A stretch of DNA of 64,000 bases. It comes from Micromonospora sp. Llam0. GTDB taxonomy: Bacteria > Actinomycetota > Actinomycetes > Mycobacteriales > Micromonosporaceae. Positions 18,538 through 26,116 of the stretch are shown here, one piece after another. The stretch covers positions 124,001-188,000 of the forward strand of contig NZ_RJJY01000002.1 in assembly GCF_003751085.1 (NCBI RefSeq), read 5' to 3'. Below the pieces are notes generated by a model that saw nothing but the letters and a program-made list of their open reading frames with translations, had not been told where the DNA came from and ran no database searches. The position numbers and the translations under genes are program-made. Within the stretch, counting starts at the first letter, position 1; each line of letters begins with the position of its first letter.

Positions 18538-19656
18538 TCAGGGGGTCGCTCGGCCGCGTTCGACGTCGATCCGCTGTTGCTCGGCGTCGCGCAGCCGCCG
18601 GTAGTGCTCCGCCCTGGCCTGGTCACCGACCTTGTCGGCGGCGTCGGCGGCGGCCCGCAGCACCACCAGCGGCAGTCGCGGGACGTCGCCGGCCTGCCGG
18701 TCGGCTTCGGCGAACACCACCCCGGCCAACTCGTCGTCAGCGGAGCAGGCCAGCAGGAACAGCTGCTCGACGTACATCCGGCCCAGGCCGACCTCCGTCC
18801 AGCCGGACACATCCGCCAAGGCCCGGCGGCACTCACCCAGCGCCTGCCAGGCGGCCCGGTGGTCACCGGCCAGGCGCTCCAACTCGGCCAGGGACTGCCA
18901 CGCTGATGCCCGCTCCCAGTCGGTGTCGGCGTACCGCAGGCTCTCCCGCTGGGCCTGCGCCGCCAGCGCGAACGCCCCCAGGTCCGCCAGCTCGTACCTC
19001 AGCACGCCCAGGGTCGACTTGTCCCGCTCACGGCCGGCCGCCCACTCGTCCAACCACCGGCGGGCAAGCGCGGTGTCGCCGATCAGCTTGGCCCGCTCCA
19101 CCCACCGGAGTGGGTCCTCGGTGGCCAGGTCGGCCGGGAAGCGCGACCGCTCGTTCTCTGCCCACTCGTCGACGTCGTCCTCGGAGACGCACGGCTGGCC
19201 GTCGTCGTCGAGCAGGCGTTCCAGCACGTCCGCCCGGTCCGGGTGCGCACTGACGCGGACAAAGTCGACAGTAGCCTGCACCCCGGCGGCGACCAGGTGC
19301 TCCACGTCGTAGCCGCACCAGGTGTCGAAGTTGGCCCGCTTGATCTGCCAGTGCAGCCAGACGTCCTCGACCCGAGCGTGCTCGGCGAGCAGGAATCCGG
19401 CGAGTTCGGTCTCCTCGGTGAGCCCTTGAAACGGTGCGCTGCGGCGACACACCGCCTCCTGCTCGGCCAGCAGGCGCAGCAACGGCAGATCATCGGCCCG
19501 CCTGTCGTACTGCATCGCCCACAGCAGGCCCGCCCGCCGAGCCGCGTGGCGGTCGTACTCGAAGCCGTCGGCACCGGTGGCCGGCTCGTACCGCAGCTGC
19601 GGCCAGGCCGCCGGAGAGTCCCGCATCAGATCCAGATCGCGCCGCGCCGCCTCCAT
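18538..19656 (-). CDS. helical repeat protein, unknown function
   Basis: This encodes 372 residues from ATG 19656. The sequence is mostly amphipathic helix with alanine-, leucine- and arginine-rich pairs (ALARRWLDEWAAGRERDKS, AFALAAQAQRESLRYADTDWERASAWQSLAELERLAGDHRAAWQALGECRRAL), which read like TPR-type repeats in the C-terminal half. The N-terminal half contains LLWAMQYDRRADDLPLLRLLAEQEAVCRR. Such proteins are often 'hypothetical' neighbours in actinomycete genomes. The frame is open to 19812, but the upstream 52 codons are an unlikely arginine/histidine-rich tail that overlaps another gene remnant. No function can be assigned. Confidence 0.65.
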   Translation of the reverse strand: MEAARRDLDLMRDSPAAWPQLRYEPATGADGFEYDRHAARRAGLLWAMQYDRRADDLPLLRLLAEQEAVCRRSAPFQGLTEETELAGFLLAEHARVEDVWLHWQIKRANFDTWCGYDVEHLVAAGVQATVDFVRVSAHPDRADVLERLLDDDGQPCVSEDDVDEWAENERSRFPADLATEDPLRWVERAKLIGDTALARRWLDEWAAGRERDKSTLGVLRYELADLGAFALAAQAQRESLRYADTDWERASAWQSLAELERLAGDHRAAWQALGECRRALADVSGWTEVGLGRMYVEQLFLLACSADDELAGVVFAEADRQAGDVPRLPLVVLRAAADAADKVGDQARAEHYRRLRDAEQQRIDVERGRATP

Positions 19657-19960
19657 CACGGACCGAGGATCGCATGGGTGGTGGGCCGGGTGATGCGCCG
19701 CCCCGGCGCATCGCCGACAGCGACGGCCGTCGAGAGCATGCGTTGTATCCGCAAAGATCATCGACTCGACTCTTGATCGACTCAGTCCACGGATCAAGAA
19801 ATGATCTCGCAACTTCCACGGTTACCAGGGAATCGTAGTCAGAATTCTGTCATTGGGCCAGGTAGATCATTTACAAGCTTCAACAGAAGCTACCGTGGAT
19901 CTACCATCACTGCCCGCAAGTAGCCAACACCAGCAACCAAAGCCGAGCCAGGGACATGTT
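19657..19960. other. intergenic region with a GNAT gene remnant
   Basis: This 304-bp gap lies between a minus-strand hypothetical gene and the toxin module. Positions 19673-19714 (minus) read AMRRGGASPGPPPM, a copy of the C-terminal part of the GNAT protein encoded at 32404-33027. The rest is AT-richer than its neighbours (about 19740-19960) and must hold the toxin operon promoter. I see no clear -35/-10 pair. Confidence 0.4.
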
Positions 19961-20218
19961 ATGTCGGTAGAGGATGTTGCGAAGATCATTAGACAAGCAG
20001 CCGAGGAACTGACCCGATCGACCGCCAGCCGCATCGGCGAGGAGGTACGAGGTGTCATGACTGCGCTGACCCTGACGCTACAAGGAGCGCAGGCGCCAGA
20101 CGCCTTGGCAGCCTTGGCGGAGCTTCGGGCCGCGATCGACGAACTCGAGTCCGTACGAGTCGAACTGGACACGGCGGCCGGCGAGTGCAGAAACTATCTC
20201 CGGGCCATGGGGGCATAG
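19961..20218 (+). CDS. small helical partner protein of toxin module
   Basis: This encodes 85 residues from ATG 19961. It is entirely helix-forming (MSVEDVAKIIRQAAEELTRS, ELRAAIDELESVRVELDTAAGECRNYL) and has no cysteine-based domain. Size and pattern recall the small WXG100-like or chaperone proteins that precede polymorphic toxins, but no WXG motif is visible. The toxin gene starts on the very next base after its stop. I infer that it helps export, or stabilises the deaminase, without proof from sequence. Confidence 0.65.
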   Translation: MSVEDVAKIIRQAAEELTRSTASRIGEEVRGVMTALTLTLQGAQAPDALAALAELRAAIDELESVRVELDTAAGECRNYLRAMGA

Positions 20219-20962
20219 TTGGCGCTCGACAAGGTCATCTCCGCCCTTCAACGAGCGGCGCTGCGACTACCGACGCGCTCAGTTGCCGACCTGGCGACAA
20301 GAACCGCCCGGCTGACCGACGGGTTGCGCAGGTCCGCCCGAGGAAGCAGCCATCCACATATACTCGCCGCAATCGCAGCGGCCCATCGTGCACAACAGCA
20401 CCTCGCCGCCGCGCTGGAGCACCTGTCCAGGTCCCGCGAGCACCTCAGCAGCTACGCGGCCAGGATCAACGGATCCTCGATCGAATCCGGAAGCTCTCCG
20501 ACACCCGCTCCGGCGGGTGCCTGGTGGTCACCTCCGGAAACCCTCCCCCGACATGTCGCGGAGGCAGGATCGACGTTCCTGCCGCGCCCGGAAGGCGCGA
20601 ACCGTCCCACCTCTGGCATCTACGCGGGCAACCAGGTCGAGTCCGGCGGACGGGACAAAAGCGTTGCAGCGGACCTGATATCCGATCCGCTGCGGGGCCC
20701 GCCCGTCACCTTCTATCAACACGTCGAGTCCAAAGTAGCCGCGATGATGCGGCGCGACGGCACCGCCAAGGGGGATCTCGTGCTCGACAACACCGTGTGT
20801 GGAAGCAATCAACGCGACCAGGATCATGAATGGTCCTGCGACAAGATCCTGCCATCCATCATTCCCGCAGGCTCCGAGCTCACGGTCTACACGACACGGG
20901 ACCAGGGAAAAACCTGGTGGAAACGGACTTACGTGGGCACGGGCGAGAGGATAATCCGATGA
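20219..20962 (+). CDS. DddA-like (SCP1.201) cytosine deaminase toxin
   Basis: This encodes 247 residues from TTG 20219, which follows the upstream stop directly. Residues 1-90 are helical and probably for delivery. A proline/serine linker follows. The C-terminal 100 residues form a zinc deaminase of the SCP1.201/DddA group: FYQHVESKVAAMM (HxE, zinc and proton shuttle), LVLDNTVCGSN, then the second cysteine in HEWSCDKILPSIIPAGSEL and TVYTT. The two cysteines are separated by 12 residues, a longer loop than in the best-known members. DddA deaminates cytosine in double-stranded DNA. The immunity gene overlaps its stop codon by four bases, which supports the toxin call. Confidence 0.8.
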   Translation: MALDKVISALQRAALRLPTRSVADLATRTARLTDGLRRSARGSSHPHILAAIAAAHRAQQHLAAALEHLSRSREHLSSYAARINGSSIESGSSPTPAPAGAWWSPPETLPRHVAEAGSTFLPRPEGANRPTSGIYAGNQVESGGRDKSVAADLISDPLRGPPVTFYQHVESKVAAMMRRDGTAKGDLVLDNTVCGSNQRDQDHEWSCDKILPSIIPAGSELTVYTTRDQGKTWWKRTYVGTGERIIR

Positions 20963-21363
20963 AGTTCGTCATGACCGACTACCACGGACATCGGGAGCCG
21001 CTGGCCGGCCCGGATGACGCCGGTGAGTGGTTCGACGAGCAGGCGTCATCGATCATGCCGCACGGCGGGTGTGGCCAGACAATCTGGTTCGGACCGGCGG
21101 ACGCACCGCCGCAGTTACGCATCGATGTGGACATTGACGTCGGACGAGCTGCCCTACGCTGGTCGGACGGCTCCTACGGCGTACAGCTCGATCCGACCGT
21201 GCCGATCGCGGTGCTGGAGTCGCCGGACAGCGGGACCGTCGACGTGCCCGCCTGGCTGGCCCGGGTCGGCGTCGACACCGCGAGACAGGCCGTTGTCGAG
21301 TACGTGTCGACCGGCCAACGACCGGCCTGCCTCACCTGGTCGTCAGCACAGCGATCAGGCTGA
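20959..21363 (+). CDS. Imm1-family immunity protein
   Basis: This encodes 134 residues, with ATG 20959 in an ATGA overlap with the toxin stop. The sequence has the look of Imm1, the immunity family repeatedly paired with SCP1.201-type deaminases: GPDDAGEWFDEQASSIM, TIWFGP, LRIDVDIDVGRAALRWSDG and TARQAVVEYVSTGQRPACLTW. The tight coupling ensures that the antidote is made with the toxin. It is convergent with the CYTH gene (9 bp overlap of the 3' ends). Confidence 0.75.
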   Translation: MKFVMTDYHGHREPLAGPDDAGEWFDEQASSIMPHGGCGQTIWFGPADAPPQLRIDVDIDVGRAALRWSDGSYGVQLDPTVPIAVLESPDSGTVDVPAWLARVGVDTARQAVVEYVSTGQRPACLTWSSAQRSG

Positions 21364-21897
21364 GGCGAGGGCCGTGCGGACCAGCGAGTCGTACGTCTCG
21401 TCGGTGCGGGACGCCGCGACGCCGAGCGCGGCGACGAACGCCGCCAATTCGGCCTGCACCGCCGCGCCGGGCACGCCGTCACCGACGATGCGTTCCAGTT
21501 CGAGGAAGGTGCCGATCCCGGCGACGTCGTCGACGCACAGCTCACCGTCGGGCAAATCGGCGGTACGGCGTATTTTCGCGATCCGTACGGTCGGGCGGAA
21601 GCCCATCGCCAGGATGGCGGCGTGCATCTGCTCGCGGTCGGTTACCGCCGTCTCGTACTCGTCGCAGGCCAGCGCGTTGTCGGCGGGGCGTTTCAGGGTG
21701 AAGGTGTGCCGGCCGTCGACGGTCCGCAACCGTACGAAGGGGACGCCGGTCTTGCTGTCACCGTACGACCAGGTGATCGGGGCGTACGCCTGGTCGTCCT
21801 GCACGACCGGCGGACCCGGCTCGATGCCGCGGGCCGTGAGCGCGACGAGCAGCGCTTCCCGGTCCTGGACGCGGTACTTGACCTCGACCTCACGCAC
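21355..21897 (-). CDS. CYTH-domain protein (CyaB/thiamine-triphosphatase type)
   Basis: GTG 21897 is the likely start with AGGTGGAGG upstream (180 residues); GTG 21900 is adjacent. The N terminus REVEVKYRV is the defining ExExK motif of the CYTH superfamily. Later pieces are FVRLRTVDGRHTFTLKRP, ELCVDDVAGIGTFLELERIV and a helical C-terminal part. Members act as class IV adenylate cyclases or triphosphate hydrolases with metal ions. Which one applies here is not decidable. The upstream frame (to 22197) is not similar to the family and covers the neighbouring antitoxin's promoter. Confidence 0.85.
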   Translation of the reverse strand: MREVEVKYRVQDREALLVALTARGIEPGPPVVQDDQAYAPITWSYGDSKTGVPFVRLRTVDGRHTFTLKRPADNALACDEYETAVTDREQMHAAILAMGFRPTVRIAKIRRTADLPDGELCVDDVAGIGTFLELERIVGDGVPGAAVQAELAAFVAALGVAASRTDETYDSLVRTALASA

Positions 21898-22070
21898 CAC
21901 GCCTCCACCTGCCGTCGAACACTGACTGCGCAGCGTCGCACAAGCGTCACCGGATCGACAACGCGGCGCGCCAGCGCCACAACGCCCGCCGAGAGAGCCA
22001 CGGCGCCAAGAGCCCAGCTGCTCATACTCACTGGAATCAGGCAGTTTCCCAATTGGACAACGTCCGGCTC

Positions 22071-22092
22071 GTACAAGACGTACGTTTTGTAC
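22071..22092. promoter_or_regulatory. palindromic operator of Phd-type gene
   Basis: A 22-bp near-perfect palindrome, GTACAAGACGTACGTTTTGTAC (one mismatched pair), ends on the base before the GTG start. A Phd/YefM-type antitoxin would bind there and repress its own operon. Confidence 0.6.
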
Positions 22093-22305
22093 GTGACCGC
22101 AGAACCGATCAAGCCCGATCAGGAGCTGAGCATCTCGGCCGCCCGGGATCAACTCTCCGACATCGTCCCTGCCTACCTGGCCGAGGCGACCGAGCACACC
22201 GAGGAAGCCGCCGATGTCGCGGTCGCCCGCGAGGCACTGGCCCGCATCGACGCGGGCGAGAAGCCCATCTCGCTGTCAGATCTTCGCGCCGAGCTAGGGC
22301 TGTGA
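22093..22305 (+). CDS. Phd/YefM-type antitoxin with internal deletion
   Basis: This encodes 70 residues from GTG 22093, directly after a 22-bp palindrome, so the mRNA may be leaderless. The N terminus reads SISAARDQLSDIV, the start of a Phd fold. It then jumps to PAYLAEATEHTEEAADVAVAREAL, the segment that in full antitoxins follows '..RLAAIVPAEL'. About 20-25 codons of the middle strand and turn are missing. It may be an inactive relic or a shortened DNA-binding protein. No toxin gene follows it; a fragment of an XRE gene and a strong hairpin do. Confidence 0.55.
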   Translation: MTAEPIKPDQELSISAARDQLSDIVPAYLAEATEHTEEAADVAVAREALARIDAGEKPISLSDLRAELGL

Positions 22306-22340
22306 CCGGGCCAACTCTGCACCCGGTAGCACCGAGTGCA

Positions 22341-22364
22341 TCGAGGCCGGTGCCCGCATCGCCC
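22341..22364 (+). repeat. 24-bp copy of part of the downstream XRE gene
   Basis: These 24 bases are identical to 23406-23429 inside the XRE gene and encode the same residues, EAGARIA, in frame with ECI/EYV before them. They are therefore a remnant of a paralogous XRE gene rather than a random match. Confidence 0.55.
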
Positions 22365-22382
22365 CCGCTTCTCATCCGCCAC

Positions 22383-22445
22383 CATCGAGGTGAGGCTGAG
22401 ACACCTTAAAACGCGGACGTTAGGTATCTCAGCCTCACCTCGATG
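22383..22445. terminator. strong hairpin between convergent genes
   Basis: The arms are CATCGAGGTGAGGCTGAGA and its inverse, extended to about 24 bp with one mismatch, around a 14-base loop. It lies between the 3' ends of the Phd-like gene and the DUF433 gene and lacks a clear T-run. A bidirectional terminator is likely; it may also be a relic of the inverted repeat of a mobile element. Confidence 0.5.
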
Positions 22446-22459
22446 AAGCGCTTCGCCGA

Positions 22460-22519
22460 CTACCACCGGGCGTCGGCGCGGCTGGCAAGGCTCGGCGGCA
22501 ACCGGGTGACGATGAACTC
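22460..22519 (-). pseudogene. toxin remnant, DUF5615-like
   Basis: Immediately behind the DUF433 gene the shifted minus frame reads EFIVTRLPPSLASRADARW and then a stop. This matches the 'xFLVDxQLPPSLA' beginning of DUF5615 (PIN-like) proteins that usually form a pair with DUF433 antitoxins. No start codon and no downstream sequence remain, so this is a stub. Confidence 0.4.
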
Positions 22520-23180
22520 AGGCGGCGACGCCCAGGAGGATGTGGGCGGAGGTACGGACGTCGCTGATGAAGAGGCCGAACTCGTCCGCGACCGTTTCAG
22601 CGCTCTCACCTGCCTTGATCATGCCTGCGACGTCCGCCACTCTCGTCCCGGTGCCGGCGAAGATGGGCTGTCCGAAGGCCCGGCGCACGTCGACCTCGAC
22701 CTTCGACGGAAGCCAGGCGGACAGTTGCAGCCGCTCCGGGAAGCCATCGCCACCGAAGGCGATGTACTGCATGTGATCGGCGACGATCTCCCGGATCACG
22801 TGCTGGTTGGTGCCGCCCACGATGAGCCCGTGATCGGCCAGGCTCCTGTTGAAGTCCCACAGGACGTCGACTCCGTCGGTGGCCAGCTCAGGCGCGACGA
22901 GAACGTACTCGCGGCCGAACTCCTGCTGCAGGGCTTCGAGCGCGGGACGGATCCGTTGCGGACGCACGCCGGCTGTACGCAGCGCCTCCAGCACGTGCGC
23001 CTCGGCCAGGGCGATGAAGGTGACCGGCAGCGGACTCGACTGAGGGTCCGCGATGTGCAGCAGCGGCCCACCCCGGGGGTAGCCCTTCGCCCAGCGGTGG
23101 AATGTCTGCTGCGGCACCCGCAGGTGCCGTGCGGCCTGGGTGAAGTTCAGGATTCCCTCGGTGAACCGGATGTCGCTCAT
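22518..23180 (-). CDS. DUF433 protein with HTH (antitoxin-like)
   Basis: This encodes 220 residues from ATG 23180. The N-terminal part, NFTQAARHLRVPQQTFHRWAKGY, is a MerR-like helix-turn-helix. The C-terminal 60 residues (GQPIFAGTGTRVADVAGMIKAGESAETVADEFGLF) are a DUF433 domain, recognised by 'GxPxxxGTRxxV...I..GxS...A..F.L'. DUF433 proteins often act as antitoxins of DUF5615/PIN-type toxins. Here the downstream toxin survives only as a stub, so this is an orphan that may still repress its own promoter. Confidence 0.75.
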   Translation of the reverse strand: MSDIRFTEGILNFTQAARHLRVPQQTFHRWAKGYPRGGPLLHIADPQSSPLPVTFIALAEAHVLEALRTAGVRPQRIRPALEALQQEFGREYVLVAPELATDGVDVLWDFNRSLADHGLIVGGTNQHVIREIVADHMQYIAFGGDGFPERLQLSAWLPSKVEVDVRRAFGQPIFAGTGTRVADVAGMIKAGESAETVADEFGLFISDVRTSAHILLGVAA

Positions 23181-23344
23181 TCCACCCCCTCAACGTCCCG
23201 ACCGGCGTCAGCATTACACGTCAAGTCCACCCGTCGACCAGGTCGCCGGATCGGCGCATCGCCCTTGATCAACAGATCCGCCGTTGGTTGTACGCATCTG
23301 CATCAGCCAGCGACGCATTCCTACGATCGGGAGAGGATGAGGCC

Positions 23345-23650
23345 ATGGAGGGATACCACACCAGGTGGACTGTTCCGGACGAGCACCGGGCAAGTCCTGA
23401 GTACGTCGAGGCCGGTGCCCGCATCGCCCTCGGTCAGGCCGTCTACGACCGCCGGGTCGCGCTCGGCCTGAGCCAAGCCGAGCTCGCCGCTCGGGCTGGC
23501 ACCACGCAGACCGTGATCTCGCGGCTCGAAGGCGGCGCGGTCACGCCGACGCTCCCGCTGCTGCATCGCCTGGCCGGAGCACTGGAGGGCGAGCTGGACA
23601 TCAAGATCACCGGCACCAGCACCCGTGCGGAGTTCCCTCTCGCTTCGTGA
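23345..23650 (+). CDS. XRE-family helix-turn-helix protein
   Basis: This encodes 101 residues from ATG 23345 with GGGAGAGGA upstream. Residues 37-85 are an XRE fold: ALGLSQAELAARAGTTQTVISRLEGGAVTPTLPLLHRLAGALEG. It resembles HigA- or toxin-associated antitoxins, ending in DIKITGTSTRAEFPLAS. No HigB-like toxin is next to it. It stands between two remnants, so the partner may have been deleted. Confidence 0.8.
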   Translation: MEGYHTRWTVPDEHRASPEYVEAGARIALGQAVYDRRVALGLSQAELAARAGTTQTVISRLEGGAVTPTLPLLHRLAGALEGELDIKITGTSTRAEFPLAS

Positions 23651-23692
23651 CCCGCTGGCCTGCGACAACGTGCCCGCAGGCCAGCGTCCGAC

Positions 23693-23734
23693 TCAGCCGA
23701 CGCGCAGCGCCGCGGTCATGGGTGGTTGGTCGAC
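23693..23734 (-). pseudogene. GNAT acetyltransferase C-terminal remnant
   Basis: The minus strand reads VDQPPMTAALRVG and stop, the same C terminus as the intact GNAT gene ending at 32404, with about 40 bases nearly identical. Upstream the similarity stops after the DQPP residues. It is a fragment of a second gene copy. Confidence 0.5.
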
Positions 23735-23755
23735 GGAGCCGCCGGATCGGCGCAA

Positions 23756-24232
23756 TCAGCTTCCGTGCCTCGTTGGTCCGAAGTGCAGTTGCGGTACGTC
23801 GTACAGGTCGGGGTTCGGTAGCCGGTGCATGGTCGGTGCGGTGATTTCGATGATGAGCATTTCGGTGAGGAACTGGACGGTCGCGTCGAGGAGGTGGCTG
23901 GTGTAGGCGGTGGCGCTGTGTTCCTTGAGCCCGACCGTTATGTGGATGTGGGGTGTGATGGTCCCGGTGGTGTCGTCCCAGGCGATGGTGCCGCCGCCGA
24001 GGGCTTCGATGTTGGTGAGGTCGACGTGTGACCAGACAGGGGCGGCGGGGTTGTCGAGGCGTTGGCAGGTGCCGACGAGTTTCGCCTGGCTAAGGCCGGC
24101 GATGAACATCGGGATGTAGCCCTGTCGGATGTCGTGGGTGCGGCAGGCGTCGGTGAGGGCGGTGAAGAAGTCGTCGCCGTGGTCGAGGACGACGCCGATC
24201 ATGCGGCCGGGGGTCAGGTCGTGGCTACGCAT
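23756..24232 (-). CDS. PPC/DUF296 domain protein
   Basis: This encodes 158 residues from ATG 24232. It is a single PPC (DUF296) domain: PGRMIGVVLDHGDDFFTALTDACRTH, ALGGGTIAWDDTTGTITPHIHITVGLKEHSATAYTSHLLDATVQFLTEMLIIE. The HIHxxxG and late EMLIxE signatures are typical. PPC domains bind metal or small ligands, and in plants DNA. Its start overlaps the asparaginase 3' end by 19 bp on the same strand, which suggests a coupled pair. Confidence 0.8.
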   Translation of the reverse strand: MRSHDLTPGRMIGVVLDHGDDFFTALTDACRTHDIRQGYIPMFIAGLSQAKLVGTCQRLDNPAAPVWSHVDLTNIEALGGGTIAWDDTTGTITPHIHITVGLKEHSATAYTSHLLDATVQFLTEMLIIEITAPTMHRLPNPDLYDVPQLHFGPTRHGS

Positions 24233-25305
24233 CCGTACGGCTCGTTCCCAACCGGTCGTCGCTGGTGGTGGTCCAGGGCCAGGTGGTGGGTTCGGTGAGT
24301 CCACCGGCGGTGGTGACCGCGCGCGATGTCGTGTGGTTTCGTGTCGACGGCGAGGAGTGCGCGGAGCAGGACGCGGGCCTTGTAGGGGTGGAGCCAGCCT
24401 GCGGGGATGAGACCGCGACCGATGAGGTCCTGCTCGGAGCCGGGGAAGCCGTAGGTGTGGGTGAGGGTGGGTCCGGCGGGGGTGCGGGAGGCGAGGAGGA
24501 CGGGGATTCGTCCGGCGAGGGTGGTGAGGGTGTCGACGAGGGGTTCGGGGACGTGGCCGACGCCGAATCCGGCGATGACGAGGCCGTTGCAGTGCCGGCC
24601 GATGGCGTCGAGGAGCGTGGGGTCGTCGTCGAGGGTGACGGTGTGCAGGGCGACAGTGGCGGTGTCCGTCCGGCGCGGGGCAGGGATGGTCAGCCGGTGC
24701 GGCACCCGGTTGAGCATCCGTACGGTGCCTTCGAGGACGTAGCCGAGGGGTCCGGTGTCCAGGGACCGGAAGGTGGCGCCGCTGGTGGAGTGGGTCTTGG
24801 TCACCCATCGTGCGGCGTGAATCTCGTCGGCGAAGGCGACGAGGCAGCCCTGGTCCCGCACCGCCGGGGAGGCGGCGGTGCGGATGGCGGCGAGGATGTT
24901 CGCGGGGCCGTCGGCGCCGGCGAGGGTGGGGTTTCGCATCGCGCCGGTGACCACGATCGGTTCGGGGCGGTGGTGGAGCAGGTCGAGCAGGTAGGCGGTT
25001 TCCTCGATTGTGTCGGTGCCCTGGGTGACGACGACACCGGTCGCGCCGCCGGCCAGGGCGTGCGTCGCGGCGGCGTGCAGGTCGGTGAGGTCGGCGACGG
25101 TGAGGCTCGCGCCGGGTCGGCGGCGGAAGTCGACGACGTCGACCGCGATTGAGGCGTCGGCGAGTCCGGGTACGGCGTCGACGAGTTGCTGGGCGGTCAG
25201 GGTGGGACTGACCGCACCGCCGCCGGTGCTGCTGGTCATGGCGATGGTGCCGCCGAGGCCGTACACCACCACCCGTGGCGTGGGCGTTGCCGGAGTTGAG
25301 GACAC
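24214..25305 (-). CDS. asparaginase-family amidohydrolase
   Basis: This encodes 363 residues from GTG 25305 (GGAAGGA upstream). GLGGTIAMTSS carries the first catalytic threonine (GGTI), and VVTQGTDTIEETAYLLDLL the second threonine-aspartate pair (GTDT). GAMRNPTLAGADGPANILAA follows. The C terminal 60 residues turn histidine/arginine-rich and overlap the PPC gene. The expected reaction is hydrolysis of L-asparagine or a related amide to the acid and ammonia. No signal peptide is present, so it is cytosolic (type I-like). It and the PPC protein are probably one operon. The substrate may differ from asparagine. Confidence 0.85.
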   Translation of the reverse strand: MSSTPATPTPRVVVYGLGGTIAMTSSTGGGAVSPTLTAQQLVDAVPGLADASIAVDVVDFRRRPGASLTVADLTDLHAAATHALAGGATGVVVTQGTDTIEETAYLLDLLHHRPEPIVVTGAMRNPTLAGADGPANILAAIRTAASPAVRDQGCLVAFADEIHAARWVTKTHSTSGATFRSLDTGPLGYVLEGTVRMLNRVPHRLTIPAPRRTDTATVALHTVTLDDDPTLLDAIGRHCNGLVIAGFGVGHVPEPLVDTLTTLAGRIPVLLASRTPAGPTLTHTYGFPGSEQDLIGRGLIPAGWLHPYKARVLLRALLAVDTKPHDIARGHHRRWTHRTHHLALDHHQRRPVGNEPYGCVATT

Positions 25306-25408
25306 CGGATTCCTTCCGTACGGACGGGAGTTGTTCGGGGTGGTGTCAGGAGCCTATTACGGCAGGGAGCCGACGAAGCGGCACGCCCGGTCGACGGCTT
25401 CGCACCGA

Positions 25409-26116
25409 TCACATCGCCGTACGCCGCACTATCGACCCGCCGGCAGTGAGGATTTGGCGTAACCCAGGATCGTTCAGGCTCGGGTAGACAACATCTGCGG
25501 CCGGCAGCAGCAGATCCGGTTGGGACGGTACACCGATCACGTAGAGGCCAGCGGTGTGGGCGGCGTGCGCACCAGCAGCAGAATCCTCGATGGCGACCGC
25601 AGCTCCAGGGTTGAAGCCGAGCCGCGCGCAGGCCGTTAGGTAGACGTCGGGTGCGGGCTTGGGTGCGGCGACATCGTCGCTACAGACCACAACGTCAACC
25701 AGGCGGCCTATCCCGATCTGGGTGAGGTACTCCACGACGGCGCTCCGCAGGGTGTTGGAGGCGACGCCGATGGGTCGAGTGCGGGCGAGAGCGGTGACCA
25801 GTTCGACCGCGCCCGGCATTGCGGCTACGCCGCGACCGAGGTTATTGCTGACGAGGTCGAGGACTTCAGTGGCGAGTTCCCGATGCCGGTGAGGCTGCCC
25901 GATCAGGCGGCTGATTTCGCGGCCGAGGTCACCAAGGGTGAGTCCGACGAGTCGGTGTCGATCTGGTCGGCTCAACATTGTCTGATAGCGGTCGAACAAT
26001 ATGGTGTAGGCGCCATCCCATAAGCCCTCGGTGGCGACGAGCGTGCCGTCGCAGTCGAAAATCACGGGACCGGGCGGATGAGGACATCCGCGACGAAGTC
26101 CGATGTCAGTCGTCAC
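25409..26116 (-). CDS. HAD-superfamily phosphatase/phosphoglucomutase-type hydrolase
   Basis: This encodes 235 residues from GTG 26116, which overlaps the methyltransferase stop (GTGA). VIFDCDGTLVATEG is motif I with the nucleophilic aspartates, GVASNT is motif II, APKPAPDVYLTACARLGF carries the motif III lysine, and AVAIEDSAAGAHAA is motif IV with acidic residues. A helical cap lies between motif I and motif II. The subfamily is that of beta-phosphoglucomutases and small-metabolite phosphatases. It ends a transcript that begins with the kinase at 29800; the kinase/phosphotransferase context suggests removal or transfer of phosphate on a small molecule. Confidence 0.85.
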   Translation of the reverse strand: MTTDIGLRRGCPHPPGPVIFDCDGTLVATEGLWDGAYTILFDRYQTMLSRPDRHRLVGLTLGDLGREISRLIGQPHRHRELATEVLDLVSNNLGRGVAAMPGAVELVTALARTRPIGVASNTLRSAVVEYLTQIGIGRLVDVVVCSDDVAAPKPAPDVYLTACARLGFNPGAAVAIEDSAAGAHAAHTAGLYVIGVPSQPDLLLPAADVVYPSLNDPGLRQILTAGGSIVRRTAM

